From: Mycobacterium sp. 852002-51961_SCH5331710
GTDB taxonomy: Bacteria; Actinomycetota; Actinomycetes; Mycobacteriales; Mycobacteriaceae
DNA: 64,000 nt
Reading direction: 5' to 3'
Assembly: GCF_001665535.1 (NCBI RefSeq)
Contig: NZ_LZSQ01000020.1
Coordinates: forward strand, 1 to 64,000
Shown: piece after piece, positions 1 through 6,934 of the stretch
Numbering within the stretch: the stretch's first letter is position 1
How the letters are laid out: the number at the start of each line of letters is the position of its first letter
The notes under the pieces: model-generated
Database searches by the model: none
What the model was told of the DNA's origin: nothing
Seen by the model: the letters and a program-made list of their open reading frames with translations, nothing else
Made by a program: the position numbers and the translations under genes

Positions 1-592
1 TGATGTCGTCGGAGCCTTCTTCGGTGAGCACGCCGAGGGCACGCGACATGTGGTCGGCCAGCCATGGGTTCGCGCGGAACTGCACCCGGTGGGTGACCTC
101 GTGCAAGCAGACCCACAGCCGGAAGTCGTAGGGCTGCACCCGCAACTGGCGCTCGACGGCGATCACGTTCGGGTAGACCAGCAACAGTTCGCCTCCGCCG
201 GGACCGAACGGATCGTACTGCCCGAGGATCCCCGAGGAGATGAACGCGAGCACCGCCCCGGTCTGCGCACCCGTGATACGTCCGCTGATGGCGCCCCGCG
301 GCTTCTCCGACCCACCGGTCATCACCCGCATCGACTGGGTGGCCGCGCGAATCCACTGCGGCCGGTCGACGATTCGCGCCTCGGGGATGTCGCCGCCCTC
401 CGTCATCCCGGTGACCTCGCGCACCGGAAGCTCCGCCGAACGCGAGGCCTCGGCCAACTGCTCGATCACCTGGCGGCGCGTGTAGTCGGTCGACGCCGGT
501 CCGGGCCGCGCCAGCCTCTCCCCCACGGTCGCCGCGAAGTTCCAGTCGACGGCGCGCCCGACCGAGAGCGAGGACTTGGCAGACGGGCTCAT
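1..592 (-). CDS. Zinc-dependent metalloprotease, DUF2342 family (C-terminus cut by window edge)
   Basis: The minus frame opens at ATG 592 and runs off position 1, giving 197 visible residues. It holds a zinc-protease signature HEVTH at about residues 164-168, preceded by a hydrophobic stretch (LLLVYPNVIAVE). This matches the actinobacterial DUF2342 / 'F420-biosynthesis-associated' family, which sits next to dacB in mycobacteria (Rv3626c from memory). Its start overlaps the dacB stop as ATGA (589-592), so it is probably translationally coupled to dacB. The physiological substrate is unknown to me, and the F420 link in the family name is not supported by anything here. Confidence 0.85.
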   Translation of the reverse strand, partial: MSPSAKSSLSVGRAVDWNFAATVGERLARPGPASTDYTRRQVIEQLAEASRSAELPVREVTGMTEGGDIPEARIVDRPQWIRAATQSMRVMTGGSEKPRGAISGRITGAQTGAVLAFISSGILGQYDPFGPGGGELLLVYPNVIAVERQLRVQPYDFRLWVCLHEVTHRVQFRANPWLADHMSRALGVLTEEGSDDI

Positions 593-1968
593 GCGCTGCA
601 TCCGCATGCCCGCAGTGTCGCCGCCAGGTTGTCGAGTGCGATGCGCCCGGTCGGGCCGGCGTTGTTGGAGATCAGCGCGAAGGTGAGCACCCGGCCGCTG
701 GAGTCGGTGATGATGCCTGCCAAGGAGTTGGTGCCGGTCAGCGAGCCCGTCTTGGCGCGCAGGAAACCGGCGGCGGGTTTGACGATGTCGGTGTCCAGAT
801 AGCGGTTCGACAGGGTTCCGCTGCCACCGGCGATGGGAAGCAGGTCTACCAGTGGTCGCAGCTTGGGGTGGTCGTCCCCTGCCGCGGCCTGCACCACCTC
901 GTCGAGTGTCTCCGCGGTCAGGCGGTCGTCGACGGACAGGCCGCTGGAGTCGAACAGGCTCGCGCCGGTGGTGTCGACCCCGGCATCGCCGAGCGCGCCC
1001 AGGACCGCGCGCACGGCGCCGTCGAAGCTCTGCGGACGGTTGAGCGCGGCGGCGACCTCACGCCCGATCGCCTCGGCCATCACGTTGTCCGAGGCGTTCA
1101 TCATGTCGCGCAACCGCGACATCAGCGGCGGCGACTGGACGGAGCCGAGTTCCTCGCCGCCGTTCGCGCTGCCCGGCGCCACGCTGACCTTCGCGGGATC
1201 GATCTTCAGCGCCGCCGCCAACGCCCGTCCGGCGTCGAGCGCCGGCGTGCGCGACCGGGCCGAGTCGACGCTCACGGGCTGAGTGCGGCCGCCGTCGAGC
1301 ATGACCGACTCCATCGGCGCGATATCGCCGCCGTCGATGTCGAGCGGGTCCCAGCCCGGCGCCATGGTGGGCCCGCTGTAGCTGCTGGTGTCGACCAGCA
1401 CCGACGTCACCTCGATGCCGCTACCGGTGACCTGCTCGGCGAGATCGCTGATGCGCGCGGCGTCCCGGTACCAGGTTTCCTCTCCAACGAGCGCTGCCGA
1501 CAGCGTCGGGTCGCCGCCGCCCTTGAGCACCACGACACCGGGCCTGCTCCCGCTGAACACCCGCGTGGTGAGTCGGGCCTCGCGGTCCAGGGTCAGCAGC
1601 GCGGCGGCGGCGGTCAGCGTCTTGTTCGTCGACGCCGGCTGCATCGGCACGTCGGCGCGCTGCTCCCACAGCGGGGCCGCGGTCTTCGCATCGGTGACGC
1701 GTCCTGCCAGGTCACCGAGGTTCGGGTCGGCCAATGCGGGCCCTAGCTTGGCGGCCAGCCGATCCGGCAGCGGTTTGGGCGCCGCGTCCGCAACCGGGAC
1801 GACGGCGGGATTGGCAGTCGCGGCCGGAGGTGCCGGCTTACCCGCCGCGGCCTCGGTCGACCGACCCGTCGTGAGCACCGCGGCCACGGCCACGACCACG
1901 GCAACCAGCAGCAGTACCGCCACCGATACCGCCACGTGTGTGGATCGCCGCCACTGACTGGGCCGCAT
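589..1968 (-). CDS. dacB: D-alanyl-D-alanine carboxypeptidase/endopeptidase (PBP4, peptidase S13)
   Basis: A penicillin-binding serine peptidase that trims or cleaves peptidoglycan cross-links outside the membrane. Starting at ATG 1968, behind an AGGAGGG ribosome site, gives 459 residues. A TTG 15 bases upstream is the alternative. One N-terminal membrane segment (about residues 9-34) serves as signal or anchor. The three catalytic motifs are present: SxxK as STNK (about 113-116), SxN as SDN (about 293-295) and KTG (about 406-408). The gene is the Rv3627c counterpart, divergent from ppa and overlapping the downstream metalloprotease by 4 bases. Confidence 0.93.
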   Translation of the reverse strand: MRPSQWRRSTHVAVSVAVLLLVAVVVAVAAVLTTGRSTEAAAGKPAPPAATANPAVVPVADAAPKPLPDRLAAKLGPALADPNLGDLAGRVTDAKTAAPLWEQRADVPMQPASTNKTLTAAAALLTLDREARLTTRVFSGSRPGVVVLKGGGDPTLSAALVGEETWYRDAARISDLAEQVTGSGIEVTSVLVDTSSYSGPTMAPGWDPLDIDGGDIAPMESVMLDGGRTQPVSVDSARSRTPALDAGRALAAALKIDPAKVSVAPGSANGGEELGSVQSPPLMSRLRDMMNASDNVMAEAIGREVAAALNRPQSFDGAVRAVLGALGDAGVDTTGASLFDSSGLSVDDRLTAETLDEVVQAAAGDDHPKLRPLVDLLPIAGGSGTLSNRYLDTDIVKPAAGFLRAKTGSLTGTNSLAGIITDSSGRVLTFALISNNAGPTGRIALDNLAATLRACGCSA

Positions 1969-2082
1969 AACCCTCCTGCTCAACCTGGACCGCCCCCGTA
2001 CAGCAGCGTATCCCTCGATTAAGGTTGATCCGATTTGTCACAGGACGACCCAGACCAGAGCACAGGGCAAGGAGCCGCTGCC

Positions 2083-2568
2083 GTGCAGTTCGACGTAGTC
2101 ATCGAGATTCCCAAGGGTTCGCGCAACAAGTACGAGGTGGACCACGACTCCGGCCGGGTGAAGCTGGACCGCTACCTGTACACGTCGATGGCCTATCCGA
2201 CCGATTACGGGTTCTTCGAGAACACCCTCGGCGAGGACGGCGATCCGCTCGACGCGCTGGTGCTGCTGCCCGAGTCGGTGTTCCCCGGCTGCATCGTCGA
2301 GGTCCGCCCGGTGGCGATGTTCAAGATGACTGACGAGGCCGGCGGTGACGACAAGGTGTTGTGCGTCCCCGCCGACGACGGGCGCTGGGACCATATTCAG
2401 GATCTCGGCGACGTGCCCCAGCATGAGCTCGAGGCGATCAAGCATTTCTTCGTGCACTACAAGGACCTCGAACCCGGCAAGTACGTGAAGGCGGCCGACT
2501 GGGTGGGCCGCTCGGAGGCCGAGGCCGAGGTTCAGGCGTCGGTGGAGCGGTTCAAGAAGGAGCACTGA
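2083..2568 (+). CDS. ppa: Inorganic pyrophosphatase
   Basis: Cytoplasmic family I pyrophosphatase that hydrolyses diphosphate to phosphate and so pulls biosynthetic reactions forward. I chose GTG 2083 because AAGGAG lies 8 bases upstream and the product then begins [12 protein letters not shown], the usual N-terminus. An upstream TTG at 2035 would add 16 unlikely residues. The length of 161 residues fits the family. Family signature DGDPLDALV is present, with its metal-binding aspartates, and KYEVDHDSG carries the substrate-site residues. Divergent from dacB, as in other mycobacteria (Rv3628). Confidence 0.96.
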   Translation: MQFDVVIEIPKGSRNKYEVDHDSGRVKLDRYLYTSMAYPTDYGFFENTLGEDGDPLDALVLLPESVFPGCIVEVRPVAMFKMTDEAGGDDKVLCVPADDGRWDHIQDLGDVPQHELEAIKHFFVHYKDLEPGKYVKAADWVGRSEAEAEVQASVERFKKEH

Positions 2569-2651
2569 GCCCGATTGACGGGCGCGCTGATTTTTCCTCG
2601 CTGTAACACGACGTAACCTGGACGTTCTCGTCGCGATCGATCATTGCTCTC

Positions 2652-3173
2652 GTGTTGATGCATCAGGGGATCGGCCTCGAAGTGTTCAACGCGATGCCGA
2701 TGCGCAGGGCGGTGCACGCCGTCTACGAATGCTGCTACAGCGTGCCGCTGGCCGCCGATCTGGCGCGCGGCCGCCCGTACGCCGACCACGACTCGTTGTT
2801 TCGTGAAGCCGACGCGTTGTTGTTCGGCCTCGGCGAGGACTCGATCGACACGATCCTGCAGGCGTACCCGGACGTCGGGCGGCGGCCGGGCAGCGAGAAG
2901 TCGGCCGCCGAGCAGTGCGCGATCTGGTGTGACCAGCCCGAGCTGATGGAGCGGCTCGGCACCGCCTCGAAGCGCTACCTCGAACATTTCGGCTTCGGCT
3001 TCGTGATGTTCGTCAACGGCTACGACGCCACGCAGGTGCTGGCGACGATGACCGACCGGGTGCATAACGACATCGAGACCGAACGCAAGATCGTGCGCAA
3101 CGAACTGGCCCGCATCAACCGCACCCGGCTCGAACGCATGCTGGGACCCGAAGGCGGCTACGACAACTGGTGA
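2652..3173 (+). CDS. OHCU decarboxylase-like protein with altered active-site histidine
   Basis: A 173-residue protein of the 2-oxo-4-hydroxy-4-carboxy-5-ureidoimidazoline decarboxylase family, whose members complete urate oxidation to allantoin. The family layout is visible: RRAVHAVYECC near the N-terminus, an S..EQ segment (E87), then YLEHFGFGFV and a C-terminal NELARINRTRLERM helix with the conserved arginine. The usual AHPxIG catalytic motif instead reads AYPDVG (about 71-76), so the catalytic histidine is a tyrosine. Its genuine activity is therefore doubtful. No urate oxidase or transthyretin-like hydrolase gene is adjacent. GTG 2652 is the nominal start and ATG 2658 is possible. Confidence 0.72.
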   Translation: MLMHQGIGLEVFNAMPMRRAVHAVYECCYSVPLAADLARGRPYADHDSLFREADALLFGLGEDSIDTILQAYPDVGRRPGSEKSAAEQCAIWCDQPELMERLGTASKRYLEHFGFGFVMFVNGYDATQVLATMTDRVHNDIETERKIVRNELARINRTRLERMLGPEGGYDNW

Positions 3174-3189
3174 GGGACCGCCCGCGCGG

Positions 3190-3729
3190 CTACGCCGTCT
3201 GCCAGGTCTTGATCGCCGCGGCCTGCCTCTGACCCAGTTCGGTGACCAGGTCGGCCGGCGCGGGATCGTTTGCGGGACCTTCGAATTCGATCGTCGTCGC
3301 GGTGTTGCCCTCGGTGAAGGTCAGCACTGCCACGGATTCGGTGCCGTCGGGCGACGTGCCGGTGACCATCGTGCCTCCGGTGCCCACATCGACGGGTCGC
3401 GACTGCTGGTTAGCGACGTCGGCGGCCACACCGTCGAGCGCCGCCGTGGCGGCCGCGGGGTCGGCCAGCACCAGGATGGTGGTGGTGATCTGCCGTGTGC
3501 CGCCCTCGCGGTGGGTGTACTCGGTCCGCACGCCCGGCTGACCGTCTGGATTGATCGCGGGCGGCGCCGCGGTGTAGGCCAACGAGTCGGTGATCGAGTT
3601 CGGATCGACCGGCAGCCTGCTGTAGTCAGTCGATTGTGCTGCGGCCGAACCGATCCCGAGCGCAGCGGCGAACGTCGTCGCCGCGATCGCACAGGAGGCC
3701 TTGACCGCCGTCGCCGTCGCCGTCAGCAT
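3190..3729 (-). CDS. Secreted hypothetical protein
   Basis: A 179-residue protein starting at ATG 3729. Residues 1-32 form a typical signal peptide ending in GIGSAAAQ, with likely cleavage after AAA. The mature part has repeated Thr/Asp/Ala-rich strands (for example TEYTHREGGTRQITTTI) and no cysteine or catalytic motif that I recognise. A longer open frame continues upstream, but it overlaps the next gene and lacks coding character. The start overlaps the stop of the small upstream gene by 7 bases, so the pair is probably one transcript. I cannot assign a function; cell envelope or periplasm is the likely location. Confidence 0.7.
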   Translation of the reverse strand: MLTATATAVKASCAIAATTFAAALGIGSAAAQSTDYSRLPVDPNSITDSLAYTAAPPAINPDGQPGVRTEYTHREGGTRQITTTILVLADPAAATAALDGVAADVANQQSRPVDVGTGGTMVTGTSPDGTESVAVLTFTEGNTATTIEFEGPANDPAPADLVTELGQRQAAAIKTWQTA

Positions 3730-3959
3730 GGGTAGCACCCCCAGCCCCGCCAGCCGTCGCGCCAAAACCAGCCGGGACCGCATCCCATGTTCCCGGTCGT
3801 GCCCTGGCAGTCGAACGCCTGCACCCTCGACTCGGTGGGAACCGTCGGGACCGGGGCGATGGTGTCGGGGGCTACCGCAGCGGCACCCGCGGACTGTGCC
3901 GTCACGAGCGGACCCAGGATCAGCGCGCCTACGGCGACCGCCGTCGCGAACCTGCGCAT
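3723..3959 (-). CDS. Small secreted cysteine-containing protein
   Basis: A 78-residue product. Residues 1-26 form a signal peptide (hydrophobic VGALILGPLVTA, then AGAAA). The mature peptide is about 50 residues. Its C-terminal third is rich in Gly, Trp and Cys (CGPGWFWRDGWRGWGCYPC), with four cysteines that could form two disulfides after export. An AGGAGG ribosome site lies upstream of ATG 3959. It heads a two-gene unit with the secreted protein downstream and sits behind a perfect 7-bp-arm palindrome. I recognise no family; small secreted mycobacterial proteins of this shape are usually uncharacterised. Confidence 0.65.
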   Translation of the reverse strand: MRRFATAVAVGALILGPLVTAQSAGAAAVAPDTIAPVPTVPTESRVQAFDCQGTTGNMGCGPGWFWRDGWRGWGCYPC

Positions 3960-3975
3960 CGCAGACCTCCTGACT

Positions 3976-3993
3976 ATTGACGCTTACGTCAAT
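3976..3993. promoter_or_regulatory. Palindromic operator candidate ATTGACG-ctta-CGTCAAT
   Basis: A perfect inverted repeat with 7-bp arms and a 4-base centre, 17-34 bases upstream of the small secreted protein start, between two divergent genes. Size and symmetry suit a TetR-type repressor site. The regulator is not identified. Confidence 0.5.
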
Positions 3994-4067
3994 CACGGTA
4001 CCGGTGCGGGCGCGTGGATCGGGGCAGTTTTCTCCATAAATCCGCTGGGCAGCGGCATGATGAGCCG

Positions 4068-5219
4068 ATGCACGAGACCGTTCACGGCCACTGGGACAGC
4101 CGGTTCGACAGCCTCGCCGATGCGCTGGCCGACGAGATCGCCAAGGGTGAGGAGTTGGGGGCATCGATCGCGGTCGACGTCGACGGCGACTCCGTCGTCG
4201 ACGTCTGGGGCGGCCATGCCGACCGCGCCAGGACGACCCCATGGCGCGAAGACACCATCGTGAACTTCTGGTCGTGCACCAAGACCCTCACCGCGCTGGC
4301 TGCCCTGATCCTCATCGACCGGGGGCTGCTCGACCCCTCCGCCGCGGTGGCCGAGTACTGGCCGGAGTTCGCGGCGAATGGCAAGCAGGACATCGAGATT
4401 CGGCATCTGCTGGCGCACACGTCCGGAGTGTCCGGATGGGAGGCGCCGTTCGATCTGAACCTCATGTACGACTGGGAGCGCTCGACCAGCCACCTCGCAG
4501 GCCAGGCGCCGTGGTGGCCTCCCGGCGCGGCGTCGGGTTACCACGCGCTCAACTACGGCCACCTCATCGGTGAGGTGATCCGGCGCGTCACGGGCAGGTC
4601 GCTCAAGGAATTCGTGCGCGACGAGATCGCCACTCCCCTCGGCGCCGACGTCCAGATCGGTGCCCGGCCCGAGGATGACGCCCGCATCGCCGAGCTCATC
4701 GCTCCTCCGCCCCTCGAGCTGCCGTACGACCTGCTGCCACAGGATCACCCGATGATCAAGACGTTCGGCACCATCCGGCCCGACCAGGATGTCGCCTCGA
4801 TCGCCGAGACGACCGCGTGGCGGCGCGCCGATATCGGTGGCGCGAACGGCCACGGCAACGCGCGCGGGCTGGCGCGTGCCCTGTCGCCGATCGCGCTGGG
4901 CGGCAGGGCCAACGGCGTGCAGCTGCTCGGCCCCGCAACGATCGACATGATCTTCGACGAACAATCGCACGGCCTCGACCAGGTGCTCATGATCCCACTG
5001 CGCTTCGGCATCGGATTCGGATTGCCCTGCCCCGAGAGCGTTCCCGCCATACCCGAGGGCAGGATCTGCTGGTGGGGCGGCTGGGGTGGTTCGGCGATCG
5101 CGATGGATCTGGACCGCCGCGCGACGTTCGCCTACGTGATGAACCGGATGGGACCCGGAACAACGGGAACCGAACGCACGAACCGGTACGCCGGGCTGCT
5201 CTACGAGGCTTTGGCCTGA
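4068..5219 (+). CDS. Serine hydrolase, class C beta-lactamase / esterase fold
   Basis: A 383-residue member of the beta-lactamase-related serine hydrolases (EstB / PBP4* type). The nucleophile motif SxxK reads SCTK near residue 72, within FWSCTKTLTALA. A YxN-like element (YHALNYGHL) and the LLAHTSGVSGW segment are typical of the family. ATG 4068 is chosen because the product then begins MHETVHGHWD, near the family start; the frame is open 54 bases further up. No signal peptide is visible, so it probably acts in the cytoplasm as an esterase rather than giving antibiotic resistance. The substrate is unknown. Confidence 0.85.
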   Translation: MHETVHGHWDSRFDSLADALADEIAKGEELGASIAVDVDGDSVVDVWGGHADRARTTPWREDTIVNFWSCTKTLTALAALILIDRGLLDPSAAVAEYWPEFAANGKQDIEIRHLLAHTSGVSGWEAPFDLNLMYDWERSTSHLAGQAPWWPPGAASGYHALNYGHLIGEVIRRVTGRSLKEFVRDEIATPLGADVQIGARPEDDARIAELIAPPPLELPYDLLPQDHPMIKTFGTIRPDQDVASIAETTAWRRADIGGANGHGNARGLARALSPIALGGRANGVQLLGPATIDMIFDEQSHGLDQVLMIPLRFGIGFGLPCPESVPAIPEGRICWWGGWGGSAIAMDLDRRATFAYVMNRMGPGTTGTERTNRYAGLLYEALA

Positions 5220-5593
5220 GCCCGTGAGGCCAGGCGGTCCAGCACCGCGCGGCCCAGTGAGTGCACATCAAAGTGCGGCGACACCGGTACGAGGGTGACG
5301 CCGTCGGCCACCCCGGCCGACTCGATGTCGGCGATCAGGCCGGCGAGGCCGTCGACGGTGCCGGCGTAGCGCACCCCGTCGGCCGGTTCGAGGACGTCGC
5401 GCACGGACCGGAAGTCGGCCGCGACGGCGACCGTGACGTCCAGAATGACCGCGACGTCGCCGGCGGCACGCACCCGCGCGCGGACCCGTCGCGCATGCTG
5501 CAGGTCGTTTGCCGCGACGCGGACGGGCGGAACTCCGCCGTCGGTCAGTTCATCCCAGCCCCCGTCGGGGGTTTCGGTCACGAATAGGCGCAC
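5201..5593 (-). CDS. Conserved hypothetical protein resembling a luciferase-like monooxygenase tail
   Basis: A 130-residue protein whose 3' end overlaps the convergent hydrolase gene by 19 bases. Its second half (GLAGLIADIESAGVADGV, then LVPVSPHFDVHSLG) resembles the last segment of flavin-dependent luciferase-like monooxygenases, where such a helix and strand close the barrel. The flavin-binding barrel itself is missing. It may be a stand-alone derivative or a fast-evolving remnant. No catalytic residues can be named. The frame is clean and has normal codon use, so I think it is expressed. Confidence 0.62.
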   Translation of the reverse strand: MRLFVTETPDGGWDELTDGGVPPVRVAANDLQHARRVRARVRAAGDVAVILDVTVAVAADFRSVRDVLEPADGVRYAGTVDGLAGLIADIESAGVADGVTLVPVSPHFDVHSLGRAVLDRLASRAQAKAS

Positions 5594-5638
5594 CCGGCAA
5601 GGCTTCCAGAGCCCGCGACGTTTGGTCGAGCGTTGCGC

Positions 5639-6646
5639 TCAGCGAGAATCCAACGATTCCTCGGTGTCGTCCGTGCCGTTCTTCACGTCGTGCACCCGCG
5701 TCTTGTAGAGGCTCGCCGCGGTGGTGATGGCCAGGGTCACGACGATCACCCCCAGCGAGAGCAGGGTCGGGATCTCCGGCACCGGAACGTGCTCGCCACC
5801 GTTGATGAACGGCACCTCGTTCTCGTGCAGGGCGTGCAGAAGCAGCTTCACCCCGATGAACCCGAGGATGAACGCCAGGCCCTGGGACAGGAAGACCAGT
5901 CGTTTGAGCAGATCGCCCAGCAGGAAGTACAGCTGGCGCAGGCCCATCAGCGCGAACACGTTGGCCGTGAAGACCAGGTACGGCTCCTGGGTGAGCCCGT
6001 AGATGGCGGGGATGGAGTCGAGCGCGAAGATCAGGTCCGTGGTGCCCAGCGCGACGATGACGAGGAACATCGGCGTCATCAGCCGCTTGCCGTTCTCCTT
6101 CACCCAAAGCTTCAGCCCGTCCCATTTGTCGGTCATGCTCAGGTGGTTGCGGGCGAACCGGACCACGATGTTGTCGCCGTCGTCGTCGTGGTCGGTGTCG
6201 CGGGCTAGGTTGATCGCGGTGTAGATCAGGAACGCGGCGAAGATGTAGAACACCCACGAGAACTGGTTGATCGCCACGGCGCCCAGCGCGATGAAGATGC
6301 CGCGGAAGATCAACGCCAGGATGATGCCCACCAGGAGGGCCTGCTGCTGGTACTTCCTGGGCACGTTGAAGCTCGCCATGATGATGATGAAGACGAACAG
6401 GTTGTCCACCGACAAGCTGTACTCGGTGAGCCACCCGGCGAAGAACTCGACGCCGTACTGGCTGCCGTGGAAGAACCAGGTCCACAGGCCGAAGATGATC
6501 GCGAGGCTGACGTAGATCGTCAGCGCGATACCGGTCTCCCGTTTCGACGGCTCGTGAGGGCGCCGGCCTATCACGATCACGTCGAACAGCAGGATGGCGG
6601 TCGTCACGCTCAGCGTGATGATCCATTCGAGGGTGGAAACGTTCAC
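5639..6646 (-). CDS. TerC family integral membrane protein (probable manganese exporter)
   Basis: A 335-residue membrane protein of the TerC/Alx family with 8-9 hydrophobic segments. It carries the acidic signatures SVDNLFVFIIIM and FALDSIPAIYGLT that mark the metal-ion path. Family members such as Alx and MeeF/MeeY export Mn2+ or supply metal to exoenzymes. GTG 6646 is chosen for the GGAGG site 4 bases upstream (6651-6655). A charged DHDDDGDN loop separates two halves. The leader holds a predicted yybP-ykoY riboswitch, which supports a manganese role. Confidence 0.92.
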   Translation of the reverse strand: MNVSTLEWIITLSVTTAILLFDVIVIGRRPHEPSKRETGIALTIYVSLAIIFGLWTWFFHGSQYGVEFFAGWLTEYSLSVDNLFVFIIIMASFNVPRKYQQQALLVGIILALIFRGIFIALGAVAINQFSWVFYIFAAFLIYTAINLARDTDHDDDGDNIVVRFARNHLSMTDKWDGLKLWVKENGKRLMTPMFLVIVALGTTDLIFALDSIPAIYGLTQEPYLVFTANVFALMGLRQLYFLLGDLLKRLVFLSQGLAFILGFIGVKLLLHALHENEVPFINGGEHVPVPEIPTLLSLGVIVVTLAITTAASLYKTRVHDVKNGTDDTEESLDSR

Positions 6647-6665
6647 TGATCCTCCGGTCGTCAAA

Positions 6666-6780
6666 GCGCCGGAGGTCTCTTCCACCGCCACGATCACTCG
6701 TGTCGGCCCGCAGCACCGGTCGTCCGATGACGGCCGACGTGATGACGACACCGCGGCGAAGGAATACTCCCCTCCGCAGG
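6666..6780 (-). promoter_or_regulatory. yybP-ykoY (manganese-sensing) riboswitch in the terC leader
   Basis: Read on the minus strand, the leader begins CGGAGGGGAGTA and ends GAAGAGACCTCCGGC. The outer arms CGGAGG (6776-6771) and CCTCCG (6675-6670) pair, and the GGGGAGTA and GAAGAGACC blocks match the conserved cores of this class. Inside, GTGTCG and CGACAC form a second helix. It ends about 20 bases before the terC start and overlaps no other gene. Family knowledge: this riboswitch binds Mn2+ and turns on exporters. The assignment is by eye; a covariance-model score would settle it. Confidence 0.8.
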
Positions 6781-6921
6781 CGATTCTGCCAGGTACTTGC
6801 GGATGACCGGAAGCGGAGGAAATCAAACCTCTCGAGGCGGCCCAGTCGGCCTCGCCGAGCGGTGTCGTAATCGTGATCGCGACGCCGCGTGCGGCTCAGC
6901 GGACACGGGCGCTCGGCTGAG

Positions 6922-6927
6922 TAGCTT
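6922..6927 (+). promoter_or_regulatory. -10 box TAGCTT of a probable leaderless transcript
   Basis: TAGCTT lies 7 bases before GTG 6935 of the synthetase gene, so the transcript would start at or next to the start codon. No ribosome site is seen, which fits leaderless translation. Confidence 0.45.
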
Positions 6928-6934
6928 TATAGCC

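Noticed and set aside
868..1746. Long plus-strand frame antisense to dacB
   Set aside because: GC-rich shadow frame, rich in Arg and Pro; the minus frame has all PBP motifs.
2569..2596. Hairpin GCCCG-attga-CGGGC after ppa as terminator
   Set aside because: Only 5 bp of stem, with the T run 8 bases away; too weak to call.
3730..4242. Upstream extension of the secreted protein gene at 3190
   Set aside because: The extension has no signal peptide and overlaps the 78-residue gene; the start at 3729 gives a clean signal peptide.
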